Positions 20,054 through 29,376 of a stretch of 64,000 nt of DNA are shown here, one piece after another. The notes under the pieces were generated by a model, which was not told the DNA's origin, searched no databases, and was given only the letters and a program-made list of their open reading frames with translations. A program made the position numbers and the translations under genes. Numbering within the stretch: position 1 is the first letter of the stretch; the number at the start of each line of letters is the position of its first letter. Location of the stretch: positions 304,611 through 368,610 of the forward strand of contig CAIJYD010000078.1 in NCBI GenBank assembly GCA_903824785.1, read 5' to 3'. The stretch comes from an uncultured Bacteroidota bacterium. Its GTDB lineage: Bacteria; Bacteroidota; Bacteroidia; Bacteroidales; VadinHA17.

Positions 20054-20313
20054 TATATTCAACCCAGTTTAAAGAGGATATTATTGATGTTTACAGGTAT
20101 AGCATAGAAACATTTGGTAAAATACATGCTGAAAGTTATCTGGAAAATATCTACAAGTTGGTTGAAAGCCTGAATGCTATTTACAACATCTATCCGGAAT
20201 GTCACCATTTACCTACAAAATCAAGAATGTATCGTTGGATTATTTTAGATTCGCATCTTATCATATACCGCATAACAGCTACACAAATTCAGGTTTTACG
20301 TATTGTACATTAA
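20029..20313 (+). CDS. ParE/RelE-superfamily toxin
   Basis: The 94-residue protein has the compact alpha-beta pattern of the RelE/ParE superfamily: YSTQFKEDIIDVYRYSIETFG, a long helix, then the basic MYRWIILDSHLIIYRI and the C-terminal strand QIQVLRIVH. ParE toxins poison gyrase and RelE toxins cut mRNA; the sequence alone does not decide between them. It starts inside the antitoxin gene. The 200 bases after it hold no gene with good support. Confidence 0.78.
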   Translation: METEPKPVIYSTQFKEDIIDVYRYSIETFGKIHAESYLENIYKLVESLNAIYNIYPECHHLPTKSRMYRWIILDSHLIIYRITATQIQVLRIVH

Positions 20314-20513
20314 CACAGGAGTATTTCTATGATTAAAGCTTCAAGGGGGGTTAATCTTTAATTAATAATACCTGTTTTACAGCATAAAAGGCTGCCTTCA
20401 TCAGATCAATCTGTCTAACGGGATTATTCTGCGGCCTTCTTGGTGAAAAGGAGTTAAAATGAATATCATATATTGAAGAAAAAAACTTATTCTGAACAAA
20501 ATTTCTCCACATA

Positions 20514-21743
20514 ATGTCAAAAGGAAGAGAGTCGAAACCACATATCGGGATTTACGGACGGCGTAATAATGGCAAAAGCAGCCTCATCAACTGTCTTGCC
20601 GGACAGGATGTTGCAATAGTATCAGACCATGCCGGCACCACTACCGACCCGGTAAAAAAATCATTCGAGATAACAGGCTTCGGCCCGGTTATACTTGTCG
20701 ATACTGCAGGTATTGACGACTCAGGAGAACTTGGACAGAAAAGAGTTGACCGGACTTTACGAACACTTGAAATTATCGACCTTGCCCTTCTTATCGTTAC
20801 TAATAATTCATGGGGTGAATATGAAAATGATCTTTATGCAAAGTTCATAACCAATGACCTGCCGTTTATTATAATACACAATAAATCAGACCTTGAAGAG
20901 CCAACTGCAGATTTCAGCAATCAGATATCTTCAGTTACCGGATCTTCACTGCTGGAGTTCTCCTCTTTAGATAAACGCAATTATGAGCAACTTATAACTC
21001 TTATCAGGAATACCATTCCCGAACATTCATATAAAACACCTGCTCTCCTTGGTGATCTTATCAGTTATGGAGATATCGTTCTTCTAATTACTCCCATCGA
21101 CGTTGAAGCTCCTGCCGGTCGGCTCATTCTTCCACAGGTGCAGGCTATAAGGGATATTCTTGACAATGAAGCAGTTGCAATTGTTCTGAAAGAAAGGGAA
21201 GTTGACTCATTTCTGAAAAAGACTAAAATAAAACCGGCACTTGCCATTACCGATTCTCAGGTTTTTGTAAAAGCCGACGCTTCGATTCCACATGATATCC
21301 CGCTTACAAGTTTCAGTATAATGCTTGCCCGTTTCAAAGGTGATTTTGAGAATTATCTAAAGGGGACGCCAACGATATCTGAATTAAAAGATGGAGACAG
21401 GGTACTTCTTCTTGAATCGTGCACTCATCATGTATCGTGCGACGACATAGGCAGAACAAAGATACCACGGTGGATAAACAATTTTACCGGGAAAAAAATT
21501 GATTATGAAGTAGTTGCCGGCCATGATCCTCTGCCAAGGCCTATAGAGGATTATTCGCTTGTGATTCAATGCGGAGGATGTATGATTACAAGAAAACAGA
21601 TCCACAACAGGTTACGGATCGCTGTAAACGCAGGAGTGCCAGTTACCAACTATGGAATGGCTATTTCCTATGTCATGGGTATTTACAACCGGGCAATAGC
21701 CCCCTTTGTCAAAGGAAAAAGCAGCACGAATACTTACTTGTGA
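20514..21743 (+). CDS. hydF: [FeFe]-hydrogenase H-cluster maturation GTPase HydF
   Basis: HydF is the scaffold on which the diiron subcluster of [FeFe]-hydrogenase is assembled before transfer to HydA. The 409-residue protein has an Era/TrmE-like GTPase domain (residues 8-175; GRRNNGKSS, GTTTDP, VDTAGIDD, HNKSD), a dimerisation domain, and a C-terminal iron-sulfur domain with cysteines in ESCTHHVSC and CGGCM. All expected cluster ligands appear present. hydE, hydG and hydA are not in the window, so they must be elsewhere if the pathway works. Linkage to aspA fits known hyd gene clusters. Confidence 0.94.
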   Translation: MSKGRESKPHIGIYGRRNNGKSSLINCLAGQDVAIVSDHAGTTTDPVKKSFEITGFGPVILVDTAGIDDSGELGQKRVDRTLRTLEIIDLALLIVTNNSWGEYENDLYAKFITNDLPFIIIHNKSDLEEPTADFSNQISSVTGSSLLEFSSLDKRNYEQLITLIRNTIPEHSYKTPALLGDLISYGDIVLLITPIDVEAPAGRLILPQVQAIRDILDNEAVAIVLKEREVDSFLKKTKIKPALAITDSQVFVKADASIPHDIPLTSFSIMLARFKGDFENYLKGTPTISELKDGDRVLLLESCTHHVSCDDIGRTKIPRWINNFTGKKIDYEVVAGHDPLPRPIEDYSLVIQCGGCMITRKQIHNRLRIAVNAGVPVTNYGMAISYVMGIYNRAIAPFVKGKSSTNTYL

Positions 21744-21763
21744 TACCTGCTTAATCTGACAAG

Positions 21764-22297
21764 TTACTTATCTCTTTCAACTATTACAGGATCGAGAAGA
21801 AGGCCGAACGGGATCATGCAATAATCATCACGCCAGATATTAGTCCTATCAGCCCCTTTTAACCTGCGGTCATACCAGGTCATAATCACGCTGGTTTTCC
21901 TGAAGTGTCTGAAGAACCTTCATGTATTTTGACTGCCTACGGGATGAAGTCTTCATATTAATTCCTCCTTCAATATACTCACTTTCAAGGGGATGAACAA
22001 CCAGGAACTCTGAAGCGTATTTACCTATAGTACTCAGATAACAAAGACGGGCAACATAATCTTCAAGCAGCTTATTATATGACCAGTAAGGCTGCTGCGA
22101 GCTCATAGTCGGAGGAAATTCTCTTTTCCTGGTGCCCTTCATACTGTAAAGTTCCAGGTGAGGACAAAGATGGTGAACATCATATTATTGGCTGTACAAT
22201 AATCGCCAATCTGTTTGCTGAAGCTCACCTCCATCTGCCTCGATATAGTCCGGAAATAATCCAGTCTGATTTTTTCGGATTGCAGTAAATTTTGATG
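21764..22297 (-). pseudogene. Decayed glycoside hydrolase fragment (GH106-like)
   Basis: Three pieces in different frames can be joined on the minus strand. The first, from 22297, reads LLQSEKIRLDYFRTISRQM then FSKQIGDYCTANNMMFT. After a frameshift near 22172 it continues HLCPHLELYSMKGTRKREF and QPYWSYNKLLEDYVARLCYL then EFLVVHPLESEY, ending at a stop at 21870. This resembles the central region of large alpha-L-rhamnosidase-like (GH106) enzymes of over 800 residues. A third piece in another frame, ending YCMIPFGLLLDPVIVERDK at 21764, may belong to a different former gene. The region fills the 593-base gap between hydF and the MBOAT gene. Confidence 0.5.
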
Positions 22298-22336
22298 TCA
22301 GTAATAATCCTCAACCCTGCTTACTGTCTCAATAGA

Positions 22337-25324
22337 TCAAAACCTGAAATAGATAAACGGCATAACTTCATTTGTCCTCATATGAAACAGGAGCATTGCT
22401 ATCACCATTATTATCGCAAGCTGAGCAATAAGATGGCTCCTTAGAAACAGCCCCCTGTATGCCTCTTTAATCTTTTCAGGAAGAAAATGGAAAATATATC
22501 CGACCGCAATCAAAAGGAAGGCACTGTTGTATGCGGGTAAGACGGTCATAAATGACCCGGGTGAAAAATTCTCAGCAATCTGATTAATCATTATTCCGAC
22601 GCTGTTAGTGTCAGGCGCCCTGAAAAAGATCCAGCAGAAGCTCACAAACTGAAAAGTTATGAAAACAGCTATTGCCCTGCCTATACGCCCATTCATGACC
22701 CTGGCACCAAAAAAAGAGTTCCAGGCTCTGCTTATCACCAGTCCCGCTCCATGCAAAAATCCCCAGATAACAAATCCGGGAGCAGCCCCGTGCCACAATC
22801 CACCAAGTAACATCGTTATCATAAGGTTTAGGCCTGTCCGGAATTTTCCTTTCCTGTTTCCCCCTAATGGGATATACAGATAGTCTTTTAACCACCGCGA
22901 TAATGAGATATGCCAACGCTTCCAGAAGTCTCCGATGCTTTCCGCCTTGTAGGGTGAATTAAAATTGACCGGTAACCGGAATCCAAGTATAAGTGCTAAT
23001 CCTATCGCTATATCAGTATAACCCGAGAAATCGCAATAGATCTGCAAGCCATATCCATAAACGGCCATCAGGTTCTCGAACCCCGAATAGAGCGAAGGCG
23101 AATCAAATACCCTGTCGATAAAGTTTGTGGCAATAAAATCTGAAATTATCACCTTCTTTATCAGTCCTTTTGATATCAGGAACAACGCCTGACTAAACTC
23201 AGGCCGAGCGAGCCGGAACTCAGTATACAGTTGTGGAATAAATTCCGAGGCGCGGACAATAGGGCCTGCTACAAGCTGAGGAAAGAAGGAGACATAGAAT
23301 CCAAAATCAATAATATTCCTGACCGGATCCATTCTTTTGCGGTATATGTCAAAAGTATAGCTGAGCGATTGAAAAGTAAAGAATGAGATTCCCACCGGAA
23401 GTACTATACTGCTTATATTAAATGAGGTGCCGAGATGTGAATTTGAGAATGCTGCAAGAAAATCATTAACCCGGTAATCAGTTCCAAAAAGTTCATTTAT
23501 TGTTTCCGTAAAAAATCCGGTATATTTAAAATAGGCCAGAATGCCAAGGTTAGAGACAATGCTTAGAATGATAAAAAACCTTCGCATGAACCTCGACTTT
23601 GAATTATGGATCAGAAGCCCGGCAGTAAAATCAATACAGGTGACAAATATCAGAAGGAGAAGGAAGAGTCCTCCCGATTTATAATAGAAAAACAGACTCA
23701 CAAGAAAAAGATAGAAGTTTCTTAGAACTAACTTCTTATATATCAGACTATACCCAGCCAGTACAATAAGAAAAAAGAACCAGAAAGCAGGTGTGGAAAA
23801 AATCAAAGGTTCATCCGGATTATATCTGAATAATAATGATAAAAGGGTCTCCTCAAAATTTTTCTCCTCTCCAGCCGGCTCTTTTTCAGGAATAATTAAA
23901 GACTGAGCCTGAAAAACAGCATCTGGTTTAAACAGGGCAGACTGCATTATGTCTGAATCCCGGACTTTGCAGGAAAATATTGCATCAGCAAGCTTTGAAG
24001 CGAGAGTATCTGCTCCGCGAAAAGTAAAATGAACAAAGTCTTTCTGTGCAAGAGGAGGCGTCATCTCAGCCCATTTAATAATTGACGATTTCCCTCCCAT
24101 CGCACTGTACGAATCCCAGAAAGCCACACCGGCAATCCTGGCAGCTTGTTTCTGAGAATTTAATATTATTGGAATGTTCGGATAAGATCTTATGCTGTCG
24201 CCCTCATTTAATGCCATATCTGTTAAGCTGACCACCAGTATCGGGGTTGCGGGTGCAATTTCTTTAAGCAGTGAAAGCTGCCGTTCCAGCCCTTTTTGAA
24301 AATATGAATAATCGCCTCTTACGTTCAGAACAATGTTGAGACCGTAATGCAAAATAATGAGGCCCGGAGATAACTTTTCGTACGACTCTTTCAGGTTTTC
24401 CCTGTTTACCATGGTAAATTCAAGACCTGCACTGCCACGCTGAGGAATGTTGTCGAGTATTATACCCTTTTCACTTTCAATGCTGATACCGTATATATCA
24501 GGGCTCACGTTTCCTGAGAATTCAATCAGTACTTCATCTGTGCCATTTAACGGGCATTTGAATTCATTGAAGCCACCACCTCTTTTCAGCGTTTCAGAAA
24601 TAATTTCATCCTTACCTGTCGTTACAGTTATATTTACTTCACCTTCAGTATTTCCGTAAAACACTCTTAAGAAATCATAAACTGAAGAGGCACTGTCTGC
24701 TGTATATGGTGGTTTGATTTTTACGAATGCCCTTTCCGGAACCAATGTTTTTTTTCCTTCAGGTAAATACCGGCAGAGAGCCATAAGCGGACCCATATTC
24801 AGATGCGATAACTCACCCGATTTATAAGAGAGAAAATTATACCTCTCCCAGTTTGAAGATGACCTTACCGATAAAGATTTTGTCGACATCACCGGCATAA
24901 GAGGCAAAAACAGACCCGGCCCGGTACCTCCGAAGGAATTTCTTAACCTCTTTCTTAAATATGATGTTATCCTGTCTCCTTCAATCTGGGAATCACCATA
25001 ATACATAATCCTCAGCAAACCGTTAGGCTGACGGAGAGAATCAAGAACAAGAGTTAATTGATCATTGAACTTATCTTCAGAAATAGAAGGAATAGTATCT
25101 GCAAGTGTATTTGTATCAGCTGAAACTGATAAAACTGAATTGTCAGGGGGGGCATAAGGAACTACACTTGCATCCTTGTTTTCTGATATTAAATAGCTTA
25201 ATAGCTTTTCCGGAATAAATTCACTGATTTCCGGAAACAGATGGCTGGCTGGAAAAATATAGAAGAGACCGGAAAAACAGGCCAGAAAGATCAGCAATAA
25301 TAAGAATGACCTTAAGGGACGCAT
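22337..25324 (-). CDS. SGNH hydrolase-MBOAT O-acyltransferase fusion
   Basis: The 995-residue protein joins two activities usually encoded separately. After an N-terminal membrane anchor (residues 5-25), an SGNH/GDSL-like domain (about 85-450) has block I YYGDSQIEGD with candidate Ser112, block III HYGLN and block V DFVHFTFRGAD. From about residue 510 an MBOAT domain with roughly 11 helices follows, with FDIYRKR, QLVAGPIVRASEF, DFWKRWHISLSRWLKDYLYI and the catalytic His in GGLWHGAAPGFVIWG. AlgI-type MBOAT proteins move acetyl groups across the membrane and SGNH partners place them on glycans. An O-acetyltransferase for a surface polysaccharide or cell wall is the likely role; the target is unknown. 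Confidence 0.9.
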   Translation of the reverse strand: MRPLRSFLLLLIFLACFSGLFYIFPASHLFPEISEFIPEKLLSYLISENKDASVVPYAPPDNSVLSVSADTNTLADTIPSISEDKFNDQLTLVLDSLRQPNGLLRIMYYGDSQIEGDRITSYLRKRLRNSFGGTGPGLFLPLMPVMSTKSLSVRSSSNWERYNFLSYKSGELSHLNMGPLMALCRYLPEGKKTLVPERAFVKIKPPYTADSASSVYDFLRVFYGNTEGEVNITVTTGKDEIISETLKRGGGFNEFKCPLNGTDEVLIEFSGNVSPDIYGISIESEKGIILDNIPQRGSAGLEFTMVNRENLKESYEKLSPGLIILHYGLNIVLNVRGDYSYFQKGLERQLSLLKEIAPATPILVVSLTDMALNEGDSIRSYPNIPIILNSQKQAARIAGVAFWDSYSAMGGKSSIIKWAEMTPPLAQKDFVHFTFRGADTLASKLADAIFSCKVRDSDIMQSALFKPDAVFQAQSLIIPEKEPAGEEKNFEETLLSLLFRYNPDEPLIFSTPAFWFFFLIVLAGYSLIYKKLVLRNFYLFLVSLFFYYKSGGLFLLLLIFVTCIDFTAGLLIHNSKSRFMRRFFIILSIVSNLGILAYFKYTGFFTETINELFGTDYRVNDFLAAFSNSHLGTSFNISSIVLPVGISFFTFQSLSYTFDIYRKRMDPVRNIIDFGFYVSFFPQLVAGPIVRASEFIPQLYTEFRLARPEFSQALFLISKGLIKKVIISDFIATNFIDRVFDSPSLYSGFENLMAVYGYGLQIYCDFSGYTDIAIGLALILGFRLPVNFNSPYKAESIGDFWKRWHISLSRWLKDYLYIPLGGNRKGKFRTGLNLMITMLLGGLWHGAAPGFVIWGFLHGAGLVISRAWNSFFGARVMNGRIGRAIAVFITFQFVSFCWIFFRAPDTNSVGIMINQIAENFSPGSFMTVLPAYNSAFLLIAVGYIFHFLPEKIKEAYRGLFLRSHLIAQLAIIMVIAMLLFHMRTNEVMPFIYFRF

Positions 25325-25338
25325 ATATCAGAAAAGAA

Positions 25339-26886
25339 TCAGCTTTTCTTTTTTATCTTCAGTTTTTGCCCGATCTTTATTTTAGCCGCATCAGAAATAT
25401 TATTCAGGGCAAGCACCTGACTTGTAGTTACGTTATCAAACAATTTCACAATATCCCAGATTGTATCCCCGTTACGAACAGTATAGGTAACAAAATCTCC
25501 CTCCGTTTCAGCTGTTAATCCGGCTGTTACAGGTTGCGCGTTGGCAGGGACAGTTTTTCCTGACATCTTTTGTTTATCTTCAAATGACAAAGAGTTGATC
25601 TTTGAATAATACTCCGACTTCGACGGGTCGACATAAATAACAAGTTTCTGACCTACCCTGATAGTGTTACGGTTAATGTTATTCCAATATCTGAGATCCT
25701 CCAGTCCAACCCTGTACCAGTCTGAGATAAAACCAAGATTGTCGCCATCCTGAACGGTATAGATAATTTTTGTTTTTCCCTTAATGTTTCCCGGCAGGGA
25801 GGAAAAATGCGTAGGATCGGCAATCTGTGTTGCCTTATTCAGGTATATGTCTGATTTATACTGTCTTATTGTGTCATTTAAATCAATAAAATCGCCAAGA
25901 TGATTCATTGGAAGCATGAGAGCCATTGGTTTTGATGAACCAGGAACCAGGCCGGTCTTGTATTGTGGATTTAGTGCACGAAGTTCCCCAAGTGGAATAC
26001 CCATGACCTCAGAAATCTGTGTAAGATGAATATCTTTATTAACCATAATAGTGTCGGTTGCTACAGGAATATTTAGTGGCAATGGTTGCAGGTTATGCTC
26101 AGCATAGTAATTAACTGCGTATGCTGCTGCAATATACATAGGTATATATCCTCTTGTTTCTCTTGGAAGCCTGTAGAAAATATCCCAATAATCTTTCTTG
26201 TTACCCGATCTTTTTATTGCCTTATTAACATTTCCGGGACCGCAGTTGAATGCTGCAATAACAAGTACCCAGTCGTTGTAAATCCCGTAGAGATCCCTCA
26301 TATATTTTGCTGCCGCATGAGTTGATTTTACAGGGTCCCTGCGTTCATCAACAACAGAATTGATTGTGAGACCGTAAAAGCGGCCTGTACTGGACATGAA
26401 TTGCCATAAGCCGGTAGCTCCGGAATGTACGTTATAAGCATTTGGGTTGAGTGCCGATTCAATCACCGACATATATTTCAGTTCTGCCGGAATCCCATAG
26501 GAATCAAAAACATCCTCAAACATTGGGAAGTAGTAATCTTTCAGTCCGAGTACTGCACTGAATTTTCCCCTCTGCCTTATTGTATAGACATGAATATGGT
26601 TTCTTATGATATTGTTAAATGGTAAACTGATTATTGAATTTATTTTACTTAGTCTTGAAATATAGACCGAATCGGGATACTCTATTCCGATTGAGTCACC
26701 ACGCAGTTCACCCTGATTCTCATTTTGGGCTATTTTTACATACCAAGTATTTACCAGACTGTCGAGATTTCTGGAAATTCTTTCTGCACTACCATCCGAC
26801 TTAATAATAATTGTATCGGAAACAGAAGAACCATTTGCATTCAGGACGGTGAAAAAAATTGTTATCAGTAATGCTGTAAATCTCAT
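25339..26886 (-). CDS. Membrane-bound lytic murein transglycosylase with two LysM repeats (MltD-like)
   Basis: The 515-residue exported protein (signal peptide to about residue 20) has an SLT domain at about 120-260, with the catalytic Glu in VIESALNPNAYN, GATGLWQFMSSTGR, AAFNCGPGNVNKAI and the LPRETRGYIPMYIAAAY segment. Two LysM peptidoglycan-binding repeats follow near 375-420 and 465-512 (YTVQDGDNLGFISDWY, YTVRNGDTIWDIVKLF). It cleaves peptidoglycan glycan strands in the periplasm. It lies in the conserved parA-parB-DUF5683-mltD order of this phylum, with 14 bases to the MBOAT gene. Confidence 0.92.
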   Translation of the reverse strand: MRFTALLITIFFTVLNANGSSVSDTIIIKSDGSAERISRNLDSLVNTWYVKIAQNENQGELRGDSIGIEYPDSVYISRLSKINSIISLPFNNIIRNHIHVYTIRQRGKFSAVLGLKDYYFPMFEDVFDSYGIPAELKYMSVIESALNPNAYNVHSGATGLWQFMSSTGRFYGLTINSVVDERRDPVKSTHAAAKYMRDLYGIYNDWVLVIAAFNCGPGNVNKAIKRSGNKKDYWDIFYRLPRETRGYIPMYIAAAYAVNYYAEHNLQPLPLNIPVATDTIMVNKDIHLTQISEVMGIPLGELRALNPQYKTGLVPGSSKPMALMLPMNHLGDFIDLNDTIRQYKSDIYLNKATQIADPTHFSSLPGNIKGKTKIIYTVQDGDNLGFISDWYRVGLEDLRYWNNINRNTIRVGQKLVIYVDPSKSEYYSKINSLSFEDKQKMSGKTVPANAQPVTAGLTAETEGDFVTYTVRNGDTIWDIVKLFDNVTTSQVLALNNISDAAKIKIGQKLKIKKKS

Positions 26887-26901
26887 AATCAGGTATATAT
26901 A

Positions 26902-27549
26902 TTAAAATGTTATTTTCATACTCACATTTAATCCTGCTCCTGTAAAACCTCCTGGGAGAGGCATAGGTACCGGAACAATTGCAACATCAAGGTTTTTACC
27001 GATATCATAGTTAAACAGACTCGCGTCAACATTGGCATCAAGTACCGTTATAAGATACCAAACTCCGAGGCCAATATACGAAAGATCGCGATATTTTCTG
27101 TGATAATCGATAAATCGGAGCATTCTGTCCTTATAAGTTGAAGCAACGGATGCGCTATAAGTACCCGGATGGAGCACAGGGTCATAAGTTGTTGGGTCGG
27201 CCGAAATAAGGGAAACATAGCTGTTTGTCTCAGGAAGTACATCTGTAAAATCCCTGTAGGCTTTCATGAACATATTATAATTTTTGGAATTCTGCCCTGC
27301 ACTGTAGATAAGTCCTCCAAAACCGGCATAAACCAAAGGAACCTTCCAGTATTTTTTGTTGTATATCTGTCCGAAACCGGGAAATGCAACAGATAACATT
27401 GCTGCCCGGATTGGTTCTGCAACGAATTTATGCTTAACAGGTTTAATTACAAGTAATGTATCCTGTGCAAAACTGTTCTGCTGTATGCAGAAAAGTTGCA
27501 GTATAAGTAATATCAGTATTTTTTGAAATATCTTCAAAATAAAAAACAA
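26902..27549 (-). CDS. DUF5683 family exported protein
   Basis: The 215-residue protein has a signal peptide (LLILQLFCIQQNSFAQ) followed by AAMLSVAFPGFGQIYNKKYWKVPLVYAGFGGLIY, the hallmark of DUF5683, a Bacteroidota family of unknown function. There are two or three further hydrophobic segments, and the protein ends in a phenylalanine-terminated strand (NVSMKITF), which suggests an envelope location. The family is regularly found between parB and the LysM transglycosylase, as here, suggesting a role in envelope growth. The gap to parB is 47 bases. Confidence 0.85.
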   Translation of the reverse strand: MFFILKIFQKILILLILQLFCIQQNSFAQDTLLVIKPVKHKFVAEPIRAAMLSVAFPGFGQIYNKKYWKVPLVYAGFGGLIYSAGQNSKNYNMFMKAYRDFTDVLPETNSYVSLISADPTTYDPVLHPGTYSASVASTYKDRMLRFIDYHRKYRDLSYIGLGVWYLITVLDANVDASLFNYDIGKNLDVAIVPVPMPLPGGFTGAGLNVSMKITF

Positions 27550-27596
27550 AACGGCATTTATCTTATTGCCCTGTTATAACGGCGCGACAAAGATAA

Positions 27597-28490
27597 TTAT
27601 TTTAAGGAGTTCAAACGGTCAAATACTCCTAAAATGCGCTCCATTTCTTCTGTGTTCTCAAATGGGATAACTATTTTTCCCTTTCCTGTTTCGTTTATTC
27701 TGAAGTTTACTCTGGCTGAAAATATTTTATTCAGATGGTCTGATAGCTCCGTAAAATCATTATTCAGTTTTTTCTTCTTTTCAATCTTTCCCGGGTCCTT
27801 GATTTTTTCAGACTGCAGTTGCCTGACAAGCTCTTCTGCCTGTCTTACAGATAGTTCACCATCAATTATCTTATAATAAATGCTGATCTGTTTTTTTGGA
27901 TCCTCAATATTTACGAGAGTACGGGCATGGCCCATCATAAGATTTTTGTTTTTTATGCCGAGCTGAATTTCTGCCGGAAGTTTCAGAAGTCGCAGATAGT
28001 TTGCCACTGTTGAACGTTGCTTTCCAACCCTTTCACTTAACTGTTCCTGAGTAAGGTTACACTCCTCAATAAGCCGTTGAAAGCTTATCGCAACTTCCAC
28101 TGAGTCAAGGTTTTCACGCTGAATATTTTCCACCAGAGCCAACTCCAGCATTGCCTGGTCATCGGCTGTTCTGACATAAGCAGGTACATGAGACAGCCCT
28201 GCAAGGCGTGCAGCCCTGAGCCTTCTCTCACCGGCAATAAGCTGATATCTTCCACCACCTGTTTCACGAACTGTAAGTGGCTGTACGATACCAAGCTTCT
28301 TTATTGAAGTTGCAAGTTCCTCAAGGGATTGTTCATCAAAAGTTGTCCTTGGCTGAAAAGGATTGGCTTCAATGGAATCGACTGAGATATCGAGGTTTGC
28401 TTCAACTTTCTTCTCAAGAACTTCTTTCTCGACACCATCTATCAAGGCACCCAATCCACGACCCAAAGCATTTTTCTTTATCATATTCAT
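27597..28490 (-). CDS. parB: Chromosome partitioning protein ParB
   Basis: ParB binds parS sites and spreads on DNA as a CTP-dependent clamp to segregate the chromosome. The 297-residue protein starts MNMIKKNALGRGLGALIDG, and contains the CTP-binding boxes (NPFQPRTTFDEQSLEELATSI, GERRLRAARLAG, ENIQRENLDSVE), a helix-turn-helix (TQEQLSERVGKQRSTVANYLRLLKLP) and a C-terminal dimerisation domain. A half parS-like TGTTTCACG occurs inside the gene, but no complete parS palindrome was found. It is 32 bases downstream of parA in one operon. Confidence 0.96.
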   Translation of the reverse strand: MNMIKKNALGRGLGALIDGVEKEVLEKKVEANLDISVDSIEANPFQPRTTFDEQSLEELATSIKKLGIVQPLTVRETGGGRYQLIAGERRLRAARLAGLSHVPAYVRTADDQAMLELALVENIQRENLDSVEVAISFQRLIEECNLTQEQLSERVGKQRSTVANYLRLLKLPAEIQLGIKNKNLMMGHARTLVNIEDPKKQISIYYKIIDGELSVRQAEELVRQLQSEKIKDPGKIEKKKKLNNDFTELSDHLNKIFSARVNFRINETGKGKIVIPFENTEEMERILGVFDRLNSLK

Positions 28491-28522
28491 TCCTGTTTCC
28501 GCTAAATGAAAAACTGTGTCAA

Positions 28523-29302
28523 CTATTGTTTTGTCCTTGCTTCCTGTTTCTCAATCAGCTCTTTGGCCAGATTAAGATAATTAATGGTTCCCCTTGAATC
28601 GGCATCATAAAGAATTGCAGGCTGTCCAAAGCTAGGGGCTTCAGATAATTTTACATTCCTCTGAATTATTGTTTTGAAAACCATCTGCTGAAAATGTTTG
28701 TTTACCTCATCAGCAACCTGATTCGATAACCTAAGCCTTGAGTCATACATAGTTAAAAGGAAACCTTCAATCTCAAGTTCAGGATTAAGATTATTCTGAA
28801 TTATTTTTATTGTATTCAGCAGTTTACCAAGCCCTTCCAGAGCAAAATACTCGCATTGCACCGGGATTATCACAGAATCTGAAGCTGTGAGGGCATTCAC
28901 AGTAAGTAAACCAAGAGAGGGGGAACAATCGATAAGAATATAATCGAACTCATCTTTTATCTTTTTCAATACCTCTTTAAGGATTTTTTCTCTTTCAGAC
29001 CTGTCCAGCATTTCAATCTCGGCACCAACAAGGTCAATATTTGATGGTATTATTGAAAGGTTTTCAACTTCACAACTCATCAAAGCTTCTTTGGGCTCTT
29101 TCCCGTCAATAAGACAATCATATATTGTACTTCTTATCTGCCGTGTGTCGATGCCTATACCTGATGTTGCATTTGCCTGAGGGTCCCCATCCACAATCAG
29201 CACTTTCTTTTCAAGAGCAGCCAGACTAGCCGCAAGATTTATTGCTGTTGTTGTTTTCCCAACACCACCCTTCTGATTCGCTATCGCTATAATCCTTCCC
29301 AT
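28523..29302 (-). CDS. parA: Chromosome partitioning ATPase ParA (Soj)
   Basis: ParA is a Walker-type ATPase that forms a gradient on the nucleoid for ParB-guided segregation. The 259-residue protein has the deviant Walker [15 protein letters not shown] (residues 11-24), the A' motif DGDPQANAT and Walker [18 protein letters not shown]. The short N-terminus (no extra DNA-binding domain) is typical of chromosomal Soj-type ParA. Upstream lies a candidate promoter with an overlapping palindrome. Confidence 0.97.
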   Translation of the reverse strand: MGRIIAIANQKGGVGKTTTAINLAASLAALEKKVLIVDGDPQANATSGIGIDTRQIRSTIYDCLIDGKEPKEALMSCEVENLSIIPSNIDLVGAEIEMLDRSEREKILKEVLKKIKDEFDYILIDCSPSLGLLTVNALTASDSVIIPVQCEYFALEGLGKLLNTIKIIQNNLNPELEIEGFLLTMYDSRLRLSNQVADEVNKHFQQMVFKTIIQRNVKLSEAPSFGQPAILYDADSRGTINYLNLAKELIEKQEARTKQ

Positions 29303-29342
29303 CTACATTTATTTTTAAATTATCTGACAATATTTTGAGTTC

Positions 29343-29376
29343 CAAATTTACTATTAATGATCTACTGCTGCAGTAG
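29343..29376 (-). promoter_or_regulatory. parAB promoter with overlapping palindromic operator candidate
   Basis: On the minus strand TAAATTTG (29343-29350) matches the -7 consensus, 40 bases before parA. The 15-bp palindrome CTACTGC-T-GCAGTAG (29362-29376) covers the place where the -33 element should be, with no TTTG there. That layout suits a repressor or activator site, possibly for autoregulation. The rest of the 329-base intergenic region (29303-29631) is AT-rich and holds no gene. Confidence 0.45.

Noticed and set aside
28260-28268. parS-like half site TGTTTCACG inside parB
   Set aside because: The second half (TGAAACA) is absent; it reads TTTCACGAACTGT, so it is not a convincing parS site.
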